This document shows positions 9,064 to 19,308 of a DNA stretch of 64,000 bases, in pieces (within the stretch, counting starts at the first letter, position 1; each line of letters begins with the position of its first letter). Source of the stretch: Blastomyces gilchristii SLH14081 (Eukaryota > Ascomycota > Eurotiomycetes > Onygenales > Ajellomycetaceae); NCBI RefSeq assembly GCF_000003855.2, contig NW_003101667.1:283012-347011 (forward strand), given 5' to 3'. The notes under the pieces were generated by a model. That model saw nothing but the letters and a program-made list of their open reading frames with translations. It was not told the DNA's origin and ran no database searches. Position numbers and translations under genes: made by a program.

Positions 9064-12000
9064 ATGAATATACAACAAAGACAACAAAAAAAGTTTAAAA
9101 ACTCTTCAAAAATCACATTTATTCAAAATAATGTGAATAGAAACTCAAATTGTATTTATTCTTGTCTTCAAATTGTATTTGAATAAAAAGTTGATTTTGT
9201 ACTGCTTCAGAAACTGAATTTTAATACTGAGTAAAAATACATCATTTCTCATTCAAGCTACTACTGCTTTCTACCTCAAAAGTCTGAGATAAAGTCAAGA
9301 GTAGTGATCTATGAAAGAAAGAGATCAAGATATCAATTTAATCTAAGATTTAATATCATGTCTGACCCTGATATTCTGATGGGTGATATTATAGATAAAG
9401 AGAATGAGTTTGATACTATACAGCTCATAAATATCTATAATGAAAAGTCATTGAAGGAAAATAACAATATCTGAACAATTGATAGAGAATTTCTGAACAT
9501 AACTTCATTAAGAAACTCTATAATTGCAGGGGATTTCAATGCACATCATCCCTGATGAAATTCAGAATACAAGAGAGCAGTAAGAGCTGATAATCTGATT
9601 AAATGAATCATTGAGTATTCAATAGATTTAGTTAATAAGTCTGATCAACAAACATTCTTTAGAACAGGCATGAAACAGAAATCTATTATAGATCTAATCT
9701 TCATGTCACAAAATCTAATGAAAAAAAGACTTGTAAACTGATTTATTGATTCAAATGAGACATCAGAATCAGGTCATGAGGTTATTCAATTTGATATTGA
9801 ACTGAGTGAAAAATAAATGAGTGAAAACCCTCTTCTCTCTAATCAGTTTAACTTTGAAAAAGCTGATTGAAAAGCAGTTGAAGAAAGCATAAAACTGTTA
9901 AAATCTGAAAGACAGAGTGAGCTATATTGAAATTCTGGTCAAGATATCTCAAATGAAATACTTGAGAATAGAGTGAAGCTCATTACATCTATTATTCTAA
10001 TAAGTGTTAGAGATAATATTTCAAAGAGAAAATCTTCTGAGTATTCAAAACCTTGATGAAATGAGAATATCTCATCTAAAAGAAAAGAATTAGCTACTGC
10101 TAGAAGAGATTGAAAGAATGATGTAATATCTGATAAAGAGTTCAAAGCTGTCAGAAATGAATATTTTTCAGATATTAAAAGAGCTAAAATAGACTGCTGA
10201 AATAAATTTCTTGAAGAAGTACAAGAAAAGGAAGTTTTTAAAGCTTTTAACTATATGAAAACAAGAAGTGTAGCAAAACTTTCAGCCTTAGAATATGAGT
10301 TTCAGAATAAATCATATACAGCAAACTCTTTTGAGAAAAAATATCAAGCTTTCATAAGAATTCTCTTTCAAAACTCATCAGATTCAGATTCAGAGAAAGA
10401 GAATATATCACTTCTCAACTACATTGATGAAAATGACTGAGAATAGCCTGATCTTACACAAGATGAATTAAAGTCAGCTATCTTCTCAAGTTCTGTTAAA
10501 ACTGCTGCAGGGCCTGATTCAATTAATCACTTGATTATTCAAAATACATATTCCTACTTAAAGAATTAATATTTTAAGCTCTTTTTCAATCTCTTGAAAA
10601 ATGAATATCATCCTGAATGCTGAAGAGAAGCCACTGAAGTGATTCTTACAAAACCTAATAGAAAAACTTCAATTCCTAAGTCATATAGAGTAATATCTCT
10701 ATTACACTGTCTAGAAAAGGTTTTGAAAAAGATAATAGCTACTCAACTATCTTTTATAATCTCTATTAATAACTCTCTTTTATTCAGTGAATAAATAAGA
10801 GATAGAAAACAATGTTCTGTAATTGACACTGTTCTCTCAGTTGTTCATGATATTCAAATAGCAAAGCATGAAGATCTGATCTCAACTACTGTTTTTATTG
10901 ATATAAAAGAAGCATTTGATCATATTTCAAAGTCAAAGTTAATTCAGACTTTGAAGATGTTAAAACTGTCACTTTCTCTAATAAAATGAGTTAACTGTTT
11001 TATATCTAAAAGAATCATACAACTTTTCTTTGATGAAATGAAACAAGACAAGACTGAGATAAAAATAGAAGTACTGCAAGAATCTTCAATCTCACTCATT
11101 TTATTTACAATATACACTGCATATCTATTCAAAGATAGAAATATGAAAATAGTGTGATCTTCAAGTTATATAGATGATATTGATCTAGTCTACAGCTTAA
11201 AAACTATCAAAGAGAATTTGAAAGTGATTGAAAAAGCTGCAAAGAAAATCTTTGTCAGAGCAGATATCAATCAAATTCAATTTGATATGAATAAAACTGA
11301 GTTAATTCATTTCTTTCCAAGATTCAATGAGAAAGAACTATCTCTAACTCTTTTAAGTAGAGAGATTAAACCCAGTGTAAATGTCAAATGATTAGAAGTA
11401 TGATTAAACTCCAAGTTGAATTTTAAATATCACATTCAACAAAGAACTATTAAGACAGAAAGACTATTGAATAATATAATCAGACTATCAAATACAGAGA
11501 GAGGTCTATCCTTTCAGGCTATGAGACAGTTATACATAGCCTGTATTATCTCAGTAGCTGATTATGAAGTTCAAGTTTGATGAAATAATCAAGAGAATTT
11601 CACTGAACTCTTTCAAAGTCTGCAAAACAGAGCTCTGAGAAGAATTCTGAGAGCATTCAAATCATCTCCTTTTAAAGCAATGGAAATTGAAGCTTCAATT
11701 CTCTCTCCTGCTATTAGATTTGAAAAGGCCTGTATGAACTATGCTCTGAGAGTTATAAAGATGAGCTCAAATCATATAATCAGAGAAAGAGTCTCTTCTT
11801 CATTTTCATTAATTAACTCTGGAAATGAACTGAATTGAAATAGATTTCTTGATTGAAATGAAAATAATTCTTCAAAGAAAATGCCTTCTCAACTGTACAG
11901 ACTATGCTCACTGATTAAAAATCAATTTTCTTCTTTAAATGTTGAAAAAGTTGATCATGAGAAGTTATCTCTCTGAAGAGAAAAGCTTGAATCTCTTATA

Positions 12001-13020
12001 GACTTGTATAAAAGTGAACTATCTAAGAAGAAAGAATATGAACAGTATTTGAAGAGAATTTCTACAATCAATATAGAAGACTCTATTCTGATTTATTCAG
12101 ATGACTTCAAAAATAAGAATTTGAATAGATTAGGCGCAGGCATTGCTTATACTGAAGATAATATTAATTTTATCTCAGATTTCTGAAATTTAGGCTGTGA
12201 ATCTGAAGTCTTTGATGCTGAACTATTTGTAATAGTGAAAGCTTTCAAACTCATTGAAATAAAATCTCATAAAAGAAGAAATAGTTTGAAAGAGGGATGA
12301 ATATTCTCTGATAGTCAAGCTACTTTAAAAAGACTTAGAAATAGTCAGATTCATAATGATCAAATGAATCTTGAACTGATCTTAAACTCTGTTTTAAAAA
12401 TTTAAAAGAGAAGAATATCAAAGCTGATAATTCATCTGCACTGGGTTCCTGCTTATATGAATATTCATGGCAATGAATTGGCTGATTCAGCTGTAAAAAA
12501 GGGTTCAGAATTAAGCAGATCTATTCAAAAAATTGTGTCCTGGTCTTTTATAAAGAGAAAAATAAAAGAATCTTGTTTAGACAAGTGAAATGAAAGCTGG
12601 CAGAAACAAAAGAAGAGTATACATTATTCAAGATTTGAAACAAAACCCAAGTGGAAATCTTGTTCAATTAAATGTAAAAAGAAAATATTCTCCTCTATAA
12701 TTCAGCTGAAACTAGGACATGATTATTTCAAATTCTATATACAAAGATTTGATGATAGATTTGATTCAACAGAATGCTCATTCTGCAATACAAATGAAAA
12801 TTCTGAGTATATTGTAATGCATTGTATATTATACAATAGTCTCAGAGTCAGATTGAAGAAGAAGTATGATTTAAATCAATTAAATATGAGGTTCTTATTC
12901 TCAACTGAGACAGGAATTAAATACTTAATAGACTTTCTATCAGAAACTCAAGCAGCTACAAGAAAATGACTGAATTCAGAAATATCTGAATATGAAGAGA
13001 TGAGAATTGATTAGATATAG
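9064..13020 (+). pseudogene. LINE L1 ORF2 (endonuclease, reverse transcriptase, RNase H)
   Basis: The polyprotein would nick the target and copy the RNA there. A single frame of 1319 codons runs from ATG 9064 to TAG 13018-13020 with no frameshift. Domains in order: an APE-type endonuclease (9150-9800, with IIAGDFNAHH near 9520); a reverse transcriptase (about 10450-11400, with YIDDIDLVYS near 11175); RNase H (about 12090-12500, with DAELFVIVKAFKLIE, FSDSQATLKRL and HGNELADSA); and a C-terminal CSFC...HC zinc-knuckle-like motif (12775-12830). Most Trp codons are TGA; a few TGG survive near the 3' end (HWVPA, SWSF). RNase H inside ORF2 fits the Tad/I group. L3 is the better-preserved copy. Confidence 0.9.
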
Positions 13021-13587
13021 TCTGTTAAAACAGCTATATACTATTTTTGAATAATTTTATTCTGTTATAGTCTCTTTTTACTTTACTTTTTCTTTTCTGT
13101 TCTTTTCTATCTATCTATTTATTGTTTCTATCTTTAAGACTATGTTCTCTTTTCTTTTGTCATGATATTATCAAATGATTTCAAAGTATCAGAAGGTGTT
13201 AAAATACTGCAATTTGTAAACAATTTTTGTATTCTGAGCTGGAATTTTCTGATTTTACATATCTGAAATTGGTAAATGTATAATAGTTGACTTTATAGAT
13301 ATATTATTATTATTAATATTATTCTTTCATTATACTCATATGCAAGCGGAGCTTATGATGAGTCCTTGTGTGATGTTAAATACAGGTCAAGTGTTGGTTA
13401 TACAGGAGGAAATACAGGTGTTGAGATCACACCAAGATAACAAGAACATAGGAAAATACAAAGGAGTGACAATTAGATACATGCAATAATAACTTCCTAG
13501 CTTAGGAACATAGAGCAATTCATTGGAGCGATTTGTACACCTCTGTATTTATTAGAAACCTGAGGTGCTTGAGTTCTGGATTTAATG

Positions 13588-13676
13588 TATCCCCTGCGGG
13601 TTTTGAACCCACGTGTCTTGGTTTCCCATGCCAAGGCGCTACTGAGTGGCCGCATTAACCATTCAGCCACCGGGGC
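13588..13676 (-). ncRNA. tRNA-like head of the SINE
   Basis: About 89 nt with tRNA landmarks: a D-arm-like TGGCTGAATGGTTAA, a stem-loop CTTGG/CCAAG in the anticodon-arm position, and a T arm GTGGG-TTCAAAA-CCCGC. The acceptor stem pairs poorly, and an extra segment sits between the D arm and the anticodon-like arm. It is therefore unlikely to be a working tRNA, and I cannot assign the parent isoacceptor. Confidence 0.7.
13599..13669 (-). promoter_or_regulatory. Pol III A box and B box of the SINE
   Basis: A box TGGCTGAATGG (13659-13669, minus strand) fits TRGYNNANNNG. B box GGTTCAAAACC (13599-13609) fits GWTCRANNC. The two lie about 50 bp apart, as in tRNA-type internal promoters. Confidence 0.8.
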
Positions 13677-13787
13677 ACTTTATAGATATAAGAAAAACCC
13701 TGAGAACTAAAAGTTCTCAGGTAGATGTCATAGTCTCTGACTGCATACATCTATAATTGAAGAATAATAATAATAATAATAATAATA

Positions 13788-15807
13788 TATCTTTCAATGT
13801 AACAGATACTCATTGAATGAACTGAGAATATCAGCTCTTAGATCTGAAGATATTAGTTGATTAAGATGAAATAACTCATGACACTATACATACTTCTCTG
13901 ATTAGAACACTCTCTCTCTGAACTATCACTGACACTGATACTGATATCTCAACTTCTTCTACACTGAATGAACTGTGATATATAACAGCTCAGACTAATG
14001 AACTTCTTCAGACTCTCCCTGAAGTAGTATAATAAAAAGTGTCTCAATTCTCTTCAGAATTATATATAAAGACTGATATCTCAGAATGTTCAATTAATGA
14101 TAATAACACACTGCAATTCTGTGAATAACATTAAGTCTCTCAGTCTGAACCTCTACACACTTGAATAATACAAGAGATGCATGATTCATGTATAATCAGT
14201 TATTCAGATTATAAATAACTTTATTAAATAATCACTGAAGAGTTCTACTAATCTGAGATATTAAACAGTATCAGATGCTTTATCTGAAACTGCAATCACT
14301 GTTCTTCTATTATCTTATAAAAGAACTGTAGAAAAGATCTACTGAAATCACTTGATATCTCTGATAGAATCTGATAAGATGTAGTAATTGACTTTACTAT
14401 TAATCTCTCTGAGAGTAAGAGTTGTAAGAATATTCTGATTATTGTTAATTAATTGAGTAAGAGTGTAATATTAAAGTCTTACAATAAGATGAATACTGAA
14501 TAAGTCACTGAAGCCTTTCTACAGAGCTCATTCTATCAGATATATAACTTACTGAGATCTATAGTATCTGATTAAGACTGTTAATTCATGAGCACTCTCT
14601 GAACAACAATCTGTTAAGTTCTTAAGATTATATACTGTTTGTTAACCATCTATCACTCTGACACTGATAATATATTAGAATAAATAATTCAGACTGTAAA
14701 GAACTATCTTTATAAGTTCTATCATTATTCATAGAATGATTGATATAATCTTCTTCTATATGCAGAGATCACTATTAATAATTAAGTTACTATTTCAACA
14801 GATATAAGCTCATTCTTTCTTACACATGATTATCACATAAAGGTATTGAATCTTCTAGAGATTACACAGTTCATATCAAATCTCTGCAGTTTAATTCAGA
14901 TCACTGATAATATAGTAATAAAGCTTCAAGACACTCATAACTGAGTAGAAGTCTTCATGACAAGTACTAAACAAAATTAAGAAGATTAAGTGAATATTTA
15001 ATAAGATTCTGCAGAGCAGTATAAGATAGAAGATCTTGTATAATTGAATCTTAAAAATATACAGATCACACACTCATTCTGTACAATGAATTATCATTAT
15101 ATGAAATACATAGTGATAGAAGTTCTAGACAGTTATAACTACTGTCTTAATACTTTATCAGAGATTTATAATATGTTTCACATGAGCTTTCTCTGCTCTA
15201 CTATCACTGACTCATTCTCTTCTCAACTGACTTCTGACTGACAGCTGCCAGGAATCATAGAAGAAGATAATAAACTTAAGTGAGAAATTGAAGATATTCT
15301 TGATAAGAGACTTCACAGCCATAACTGATAATATCTTATGAAATGAGTTAACTATAAATACTTGACCTGAACTCTGAGTTCTGTGTTATCTGAGACTGCA
15401 GCTCTTGACTAATAAGAACTACATATGATCACATCTCTGAAAAGAGAGGACTAATATAACAGGCTATACCTGATCAATTATATAGACTATTTCATTACAC
15501 TTCACAGATTCTGCTGAAACCTCTGATTCTCAGTCTGCTAAAAGCTTCAATTCTCAGTCACTGATTCTCAGTCAAAAAACTCATGGAATTTCTATTCTTT
15601 CACTCTAAAGCTTTACTATGTATGCGGAGTCTCTATTCTTTCACTCTGAAGCTTCTTCCACTCTGAAGCTTCACTGTGTACATGTATAAATATTCACTTC
15701 AATCACTGATTTCTGCACCTTCTCTTTCTTTCCTTCTCTAATGTTTTTCACTTTTGTATTATAAGACCTATATATTATACTGATCTATTTAGCGTAGACC
15801 TCTTATA
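13788..15807 (+). mobile_element. Gypsy A5: 3' fragment of chromovirus A
   Basis: Collinear with A1 from about 21235 to the end of its 3' LTR, so it holds integrase, chromodomain and a 3' LTR (15455-15807). The 5' part is absent, replaced by the end of LINE L1. It has many stops and is the most eroded A copy: even the LTR start (TGTGGCGGGC elsewhere) reads TATAACAGGC. The purine-rich stretch GAAAAGAGAGGA just before the LTR is the polypurine tract. Confidence 0.85.
15455..15807 (+). repeat. 3' LTR of Gypsy A5 with internal duplication
   Basis: 353 bp against about 272 bp for the A1 and A4 LTRs. The extra length comes from tandem copies of the segment TCTATTCTTTCACTCT...GAAGCTT around 15587-15680. 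The ends match the family after transitions (start TATAACAGG, end CCTCTTATA). Confidence 0.8.
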
Positions 15808-16138
15808 ATATAGTATTCATCAATTATGCAGATTATTATTATATTTTATTTACTGTTGTTTCTTGTTATTCTACACATTAATTACAGTCACTATACATTG
15901 AAATATTTAGATTATTGAGTAAATCATACATCAATCAACTAAATAAATAGATGAGAATTAAAATGAGATTTATATACATTACAAAGAAATCTTTTTGACA
16001 GCTATTTAATACTTTATAAAAGAAAACAGTTATATTTTCAAATACTACATCTGCATTCACTGCTTCTGATTTACATTCATTCAATTCAGAACAGATTTTT
16101 AAAAAGCTTGAAGTACAGTCTTACATTCTCTCAGATGT
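15808..16138. other. Unassigned AT-rich interval
   Basis: 331 bp between the A5 LTR and the B1 LTR. No repeat ends or convincing ORF. The minus strand reads open for about 50 codons near 15960-16138 (with SEAVNADVVFENITVF), which I do not recognise. It could be a remnant of the Fot1-like element whose other part lies at 30586, but this is unproven. Confidence 0.35.
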
Positions 16139-16994
16139 TATAAGAAATCTGACTTCTCGCGAATTCTTTACTTCTATTTCTATCTGTCATGTAATTGATA
16201 GAGTTAGCAGCTCTTAACTATATATAACTATATAGACTGAAGTAGACTGACTGTGTGACCGTGTCTGGGACCAGGACCAGAATATTTGATAGTTTCATTA
16301 CCAATTTGACTGATTCCATTACACAGTTTTAAGATTATATAGTAGTCTCATACTGTCTCAGTGAGACTTACTGTCTACTCTTATCACATTTTTCAAATGA
16401 GATCATGATTTTCACTTCTCAATTTAAATTATTTTTATTGCTATAAATGACTTTAAATCTCATTTGAGCATTACCAAAAAGTGTTACTTTTTAAAAAATT
16501 AAAAATAGGCTAAAAGAAACCTTAAAATGTCTAAAAATAGTAACTTTATGTCAAGAATGAGACTAAATGAAACCAAATGAGACCACTTTCTTATTTTTTC
16601 TAAGTCATGGTCCCATTTTGAGATTTGATATATAGTCACTTTGCATATTTTTTTAATGATTAGTCCCAGCGGGATTCACACCAAGAAATGTATGAGATCA
16701 GATCAAATGAGACTAAATGTGAAATTCATGATCCCAGCGGCCAGTCTAGACTGAAGTTCATGACTACTATTTATAACTCAGCTTAAATACTATTATATAT
16801 TTAATCTTTATATTTATCTTTCTATCATGAATACTTCTAGTAGTTATCAGTATATATTATATTAAACTGTGAATCTCTGAATAATTATCTATAAGCACTT
16901 ATTCTTATATTTCAAGCTCTGTCAGTCAGTAATCACTTATTATAATTAAAAGAACTAGAAACTTATATACTTTAATCTCTTTGAACTCTACTGC
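16139..16994 (+). mobile_element. Gypsy B1, 5' LTR and start of internal region
   Basis: LTR 16139-16909 (257 bp once the 506-bp hAT derivative and its duplicated 8 bp are removed), then 85 bp of leader. The start reads TATAAGAAAT where other copies have TGTAAGAAAT. The element is cut at 16994 by Gypsy A1, with 5-bp duplication ACTGC, and resumes at 23150. Confidence 0.85.
16243..16748 (-). mobile_element. 506-bp non-autonomous hAT element (copy 1)
   Basis: Inserted in the B1 LTR. Target duplication GACTGAAG at 16235-16242 and 16749-16756. Termini TAGACTGACTGTG and, on the other strand, TAGACTGGCCGC. No ORF. Orientation is opposite to hAT-1. Confidence 0.95.
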
Positions 16995-17266
16995 TATGGC
17001 GGGCTGCGCCCGATCAATTATATAGACTATTTCATTACAGTTTATAGATTTCTGCTGAAAGCTCCGATTCTTGATCAGTGATTCTTGACTGAAAAACTCA
17101 TGAAATTTCTATTCTTCTGCTCTGAAGCTTCACTGTGTATGTATATAAATATTCACCTTGATCACTAATTTCTGCACTTTCTCTTTTTTCCTTCTCTAAT
17201 GTTTTTCACTTTTATTATATAAGATCTATATCTTGATGCTGATCTATTCAGTGTAGGCCTCTTACA
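16995..17266 (+). repeat. 5' LTR of Gypsy A1
   Basis: 272 bp, from TATGGCGGGCTGCGCCCGAT to GTGTAGGCCTCTTACA. The end is followed by the leader GTTGAAAAACATTC. The GC-rich first 20 bases are the least mutated part of the family LTR. Confidence 0.9.
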
Positions 17267-17520
17267 GTTGAAAAACATTCATTGTCTTCTTATGAGAAAT
17301 GATTACTTATTGAGAAGATATCTAAACACATAACAATGTGAAAGAAATAGAGAAACAAATAATCAGTTAAGTGAACACTAAGTTTCTAGATAGAAGTTTG
17401 CTCATCAGTCACTCTGACTCTGCAACAAGATCTCACAAAGAGAATAAGATCTTATAAAGAGAATAAGATCTTACAAGAGAATGTCAGCGAAAGACCTGAG
17501 AGTTCTGACATCTTAAATGT

Positions 17521-19300
17521 ATGAGATATGTATATGATTATATTTCTTCTGATTCCGCAGATATCACACATTCAATGAATGATATAACTATGTCTACTGA
17601 TAATATGAGAGAACTCTTGAATGCAAGTATAGACACAGTGTCACAATAGCTCTGAGTAATATTGAAATTACAATAACAACAGATAGCTGATATGCATGCA
17701 ACTTAACAATATCAATCTGAAGAAATTTAATAATTGTTTCAACAAGGAATCTCTATGCAGACAATTTCAACATCAATTAAATTAGAGATAATGTAAATAT
17801 TAAAGAAATGTCTAGATGCTTCTGCATATTGTGATGCTTCTGACCTGACTCTCTACTCATCATGAAGGTTGAAAATGCTTATGAAACTAAGTGTAGATGA
17901 AGACATCATCAGTTCATTAACTAATCAAGATTGATATATCAATGATCAATTAAAAGATCATATAAAACAGAAGTTTTACTCATGAATGAAGAAATGTGAA
18001 TCAGTGTTATATATACCTGATAATATCATCAGACATCTCAATGTTCTGTTCAGAGACACTGCTATGCAGCAGAAAGCACTAGACTGATTAAAAAGTGCTT
18101 AACAGAGAAATACTTCTCTCATAACATTCATTTCTGACTTTGATATCAAGATTCTAGAAGCAGATAATCAATCTTAAGAGAATTGAATGAAGATTAGCAT
18201 GCTTAAGAAGACACTAACTTTTGAACTTCTACAGATTCTTTTAAGTGTAGATAAAGAGCAGACTTATGAAGACTTCTGCATATAACTCTGAATATTGAAT
18301 GACTGTCTTATCAAGCTTAAGAGTATACAGAACAGTGACAGAAGATGTTATATCTCAGCTACTTATACACCTGTGCTGAAGAATAATAATAATGCAGATG
18401 TCATGAATTGAGTAGACTCAAATATCTATATATAAACAAGAGTAGACTGGCCGCCGGGACCATGAATTTCATGTTTGGTCCCATTTGGTCTGGTCCCATA
18501 CATTTCTTGGCGTGAATCCCGCTGGGACTAGTCATTAAAAAAACATGCAAAGTGACTATATATCAGATCTTAAAATGAAACCATGACTTGAAAAAAATGA
18601 GAAAGTGGTCCCATTTGGTCCCATTTAGTCCCATTCTTGGCATAAAGTCACTATTTTTAGACATTTTAAGATTTCTTTTAGACTATTTTTAATTTTTTAA
18701 AAAGTAACGCTTTTTGGTAACACTCAAATGAGATTTAAAGTCATTTAAAGCAATAAAAATAATTTAAATTGAGAAGTGAAAATTATGATCCCATTTGGAA
18801 AATGTGACAAGAGTAGACAGTAAGTCTCACTGAGACAGTATGAGACTACTATCTAATGTTAAAACTGTGTAATGGGATCAGTTGAATTGGTAATGAGACT
18901 ATCAAAAAATCTGGTCCTGGTCCCAGACACGGTCACACGGTCAGTCTAAACAAGAGTCTCCGCTGCCTGAACAAGGTTCTGAGTCCCTGAGATCACTTCT
19001 GAAGAAGTTGCCGATTGATCTCAATGAGAGGTGTGTATCAATTGTAACTGATCAGAATATATCACTTTCAACTGCTGATCAGTCTATGTATCTTCTCATT
19101 TAAAAGAAAGATCAATGCTGGCTGTCTGTGTCAATCACATTATATTAGAGAAAGATTTGGAAGATAGCTATGAGAATGCCTTAATGAAACAGAGAAAAGA
19201 TTAGCTTCTATTCAAACTTGTAAGCAGAAGCTTGAAGAGGTTGAATGACAATGATTTGAAGAGAAAATGATAATGAATGTGATTCTTGTATCAACTGTGA
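17521..19300 (+). pseudogene. Gypsy A1 gag
   Basis: Structural protein of the virus-like particle. It reads from ATG 17521 (MRYVYDYISSDSAD), through a Gln-rich stretch and a conserved block MKISMLKKTLTFELLQ (18190) shared with A2 (40248-40475) and A3. It is cut by the 506-bp hAT derivative at 18443-18948 and continues with RCVSIVTDQNISLSTADQ (19029). No CCHC knuckle is visible. Stops at Gln and Trp positions make it dead. Confidence 0.75.
18443..18948 (+). mobile_element. 506-bp non-autonomous hAT element (copy 2)
   Basis: Inserted in Gypsy A1 gag, with target duplication AACAAGAG at 18435-18442 and 18949-18956. This is one of the least mutated copies: the termini TAGACTGGCCGCCGGGACC and CACGGTCACACGGTCAGTCTA are intact. 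Same orientation as hAT-1. Confidence 0.95.
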
Positions 19301-19308
19301 TAGATAAC

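Larger units (their letters stand above)
13304..13676 (-). mobile_element. tRNA-derived SINE, 373 bp
   Basis: Short retroposon transcribed by Pol III, reading leftward. It starts GCCCCGGTGGCTGAATGG at 13676. It has an A box and a B box at tRNA spacing, a body of about 240 bp, and ends in an (AAT)n tail at 13304. It is flanked by a 14-bp target duplication, ACTTTATAGATATA (13290-13303 and 13677-13690), inside the LINE L1 3' UTR. Its last 40 bases (GCATATGAG...AAAGAATAAT then AAT units) closely resemble the LINE 3' end (GCATACATC...GAAGAATAAT then AAT units), which suggests LINE-driven mobility. Unlike its surroundings it keeps many GG, CC and CG steps, so it is unmutated. Confidence 0.85.
6476..13787 (+). 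mobile_element. LINE L1 (Tad/I-type non-LTR retrotransposon)
   Basis: Near-complete element: 5' leader 6476-7426, ORF1 7427-9034, ORF2 9064-13020 and a 3' UTR ending in a (TAA)n tail at 13787. The 5' end aligns with L3 near 49735, so it lacks about 700 bp that L3 has. It abuts the hAT right terminus directly. At the 3' end it abuts Gypsy A5 with no obvious target duplication. A SINE interrupts the 3' UTR. The frames survive along the whole length, with stops that are almost all TGA at Trp positions or TAA/TAG at Gln positions. Confidence 0.9.
13021..13787 (+). other. LINE L1 3' UTR with (TAA)n tail
   Basis: Non-coding, with a TAAAACAGCTATA-type start shared by L3 and L4. It is split by the SINE at 13304-13676 and ends in about ten TAA/AAT units at 13760-13787. 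L3 and L4 end in the same triplet tail, which identifies it as the LINE 3' end. Confidence 0.8.

Noticed and set aside
9064..13020. Use of a genetic code in which TGA means Trp, suggested by the many TGA codons at Trp positions in LINE ORF2
   Set aside because: The intact gene at 31988-32935 uses TGG for every Trp, several TGG remain in the LINE itself, and TAA/TAG also occur at Gln positions. GG-to-GA transitions explain it better.
13588..13676. A functional tRNA gene
   Set aside because: The acceptor stem is mismatched and an extra segment separates the D arm from the anticodon-like arm. The sequence is the 5' end of a retroposon with a target duplication.
15808..16138. Continuation of the Fot1-like element beyond Gypsy B
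   Set aside because: The orientation would fit and a short minus-strand frame is open, but no Fot1 motif is clear and the flanks GATGT and ACTTC do not form a target duplication.
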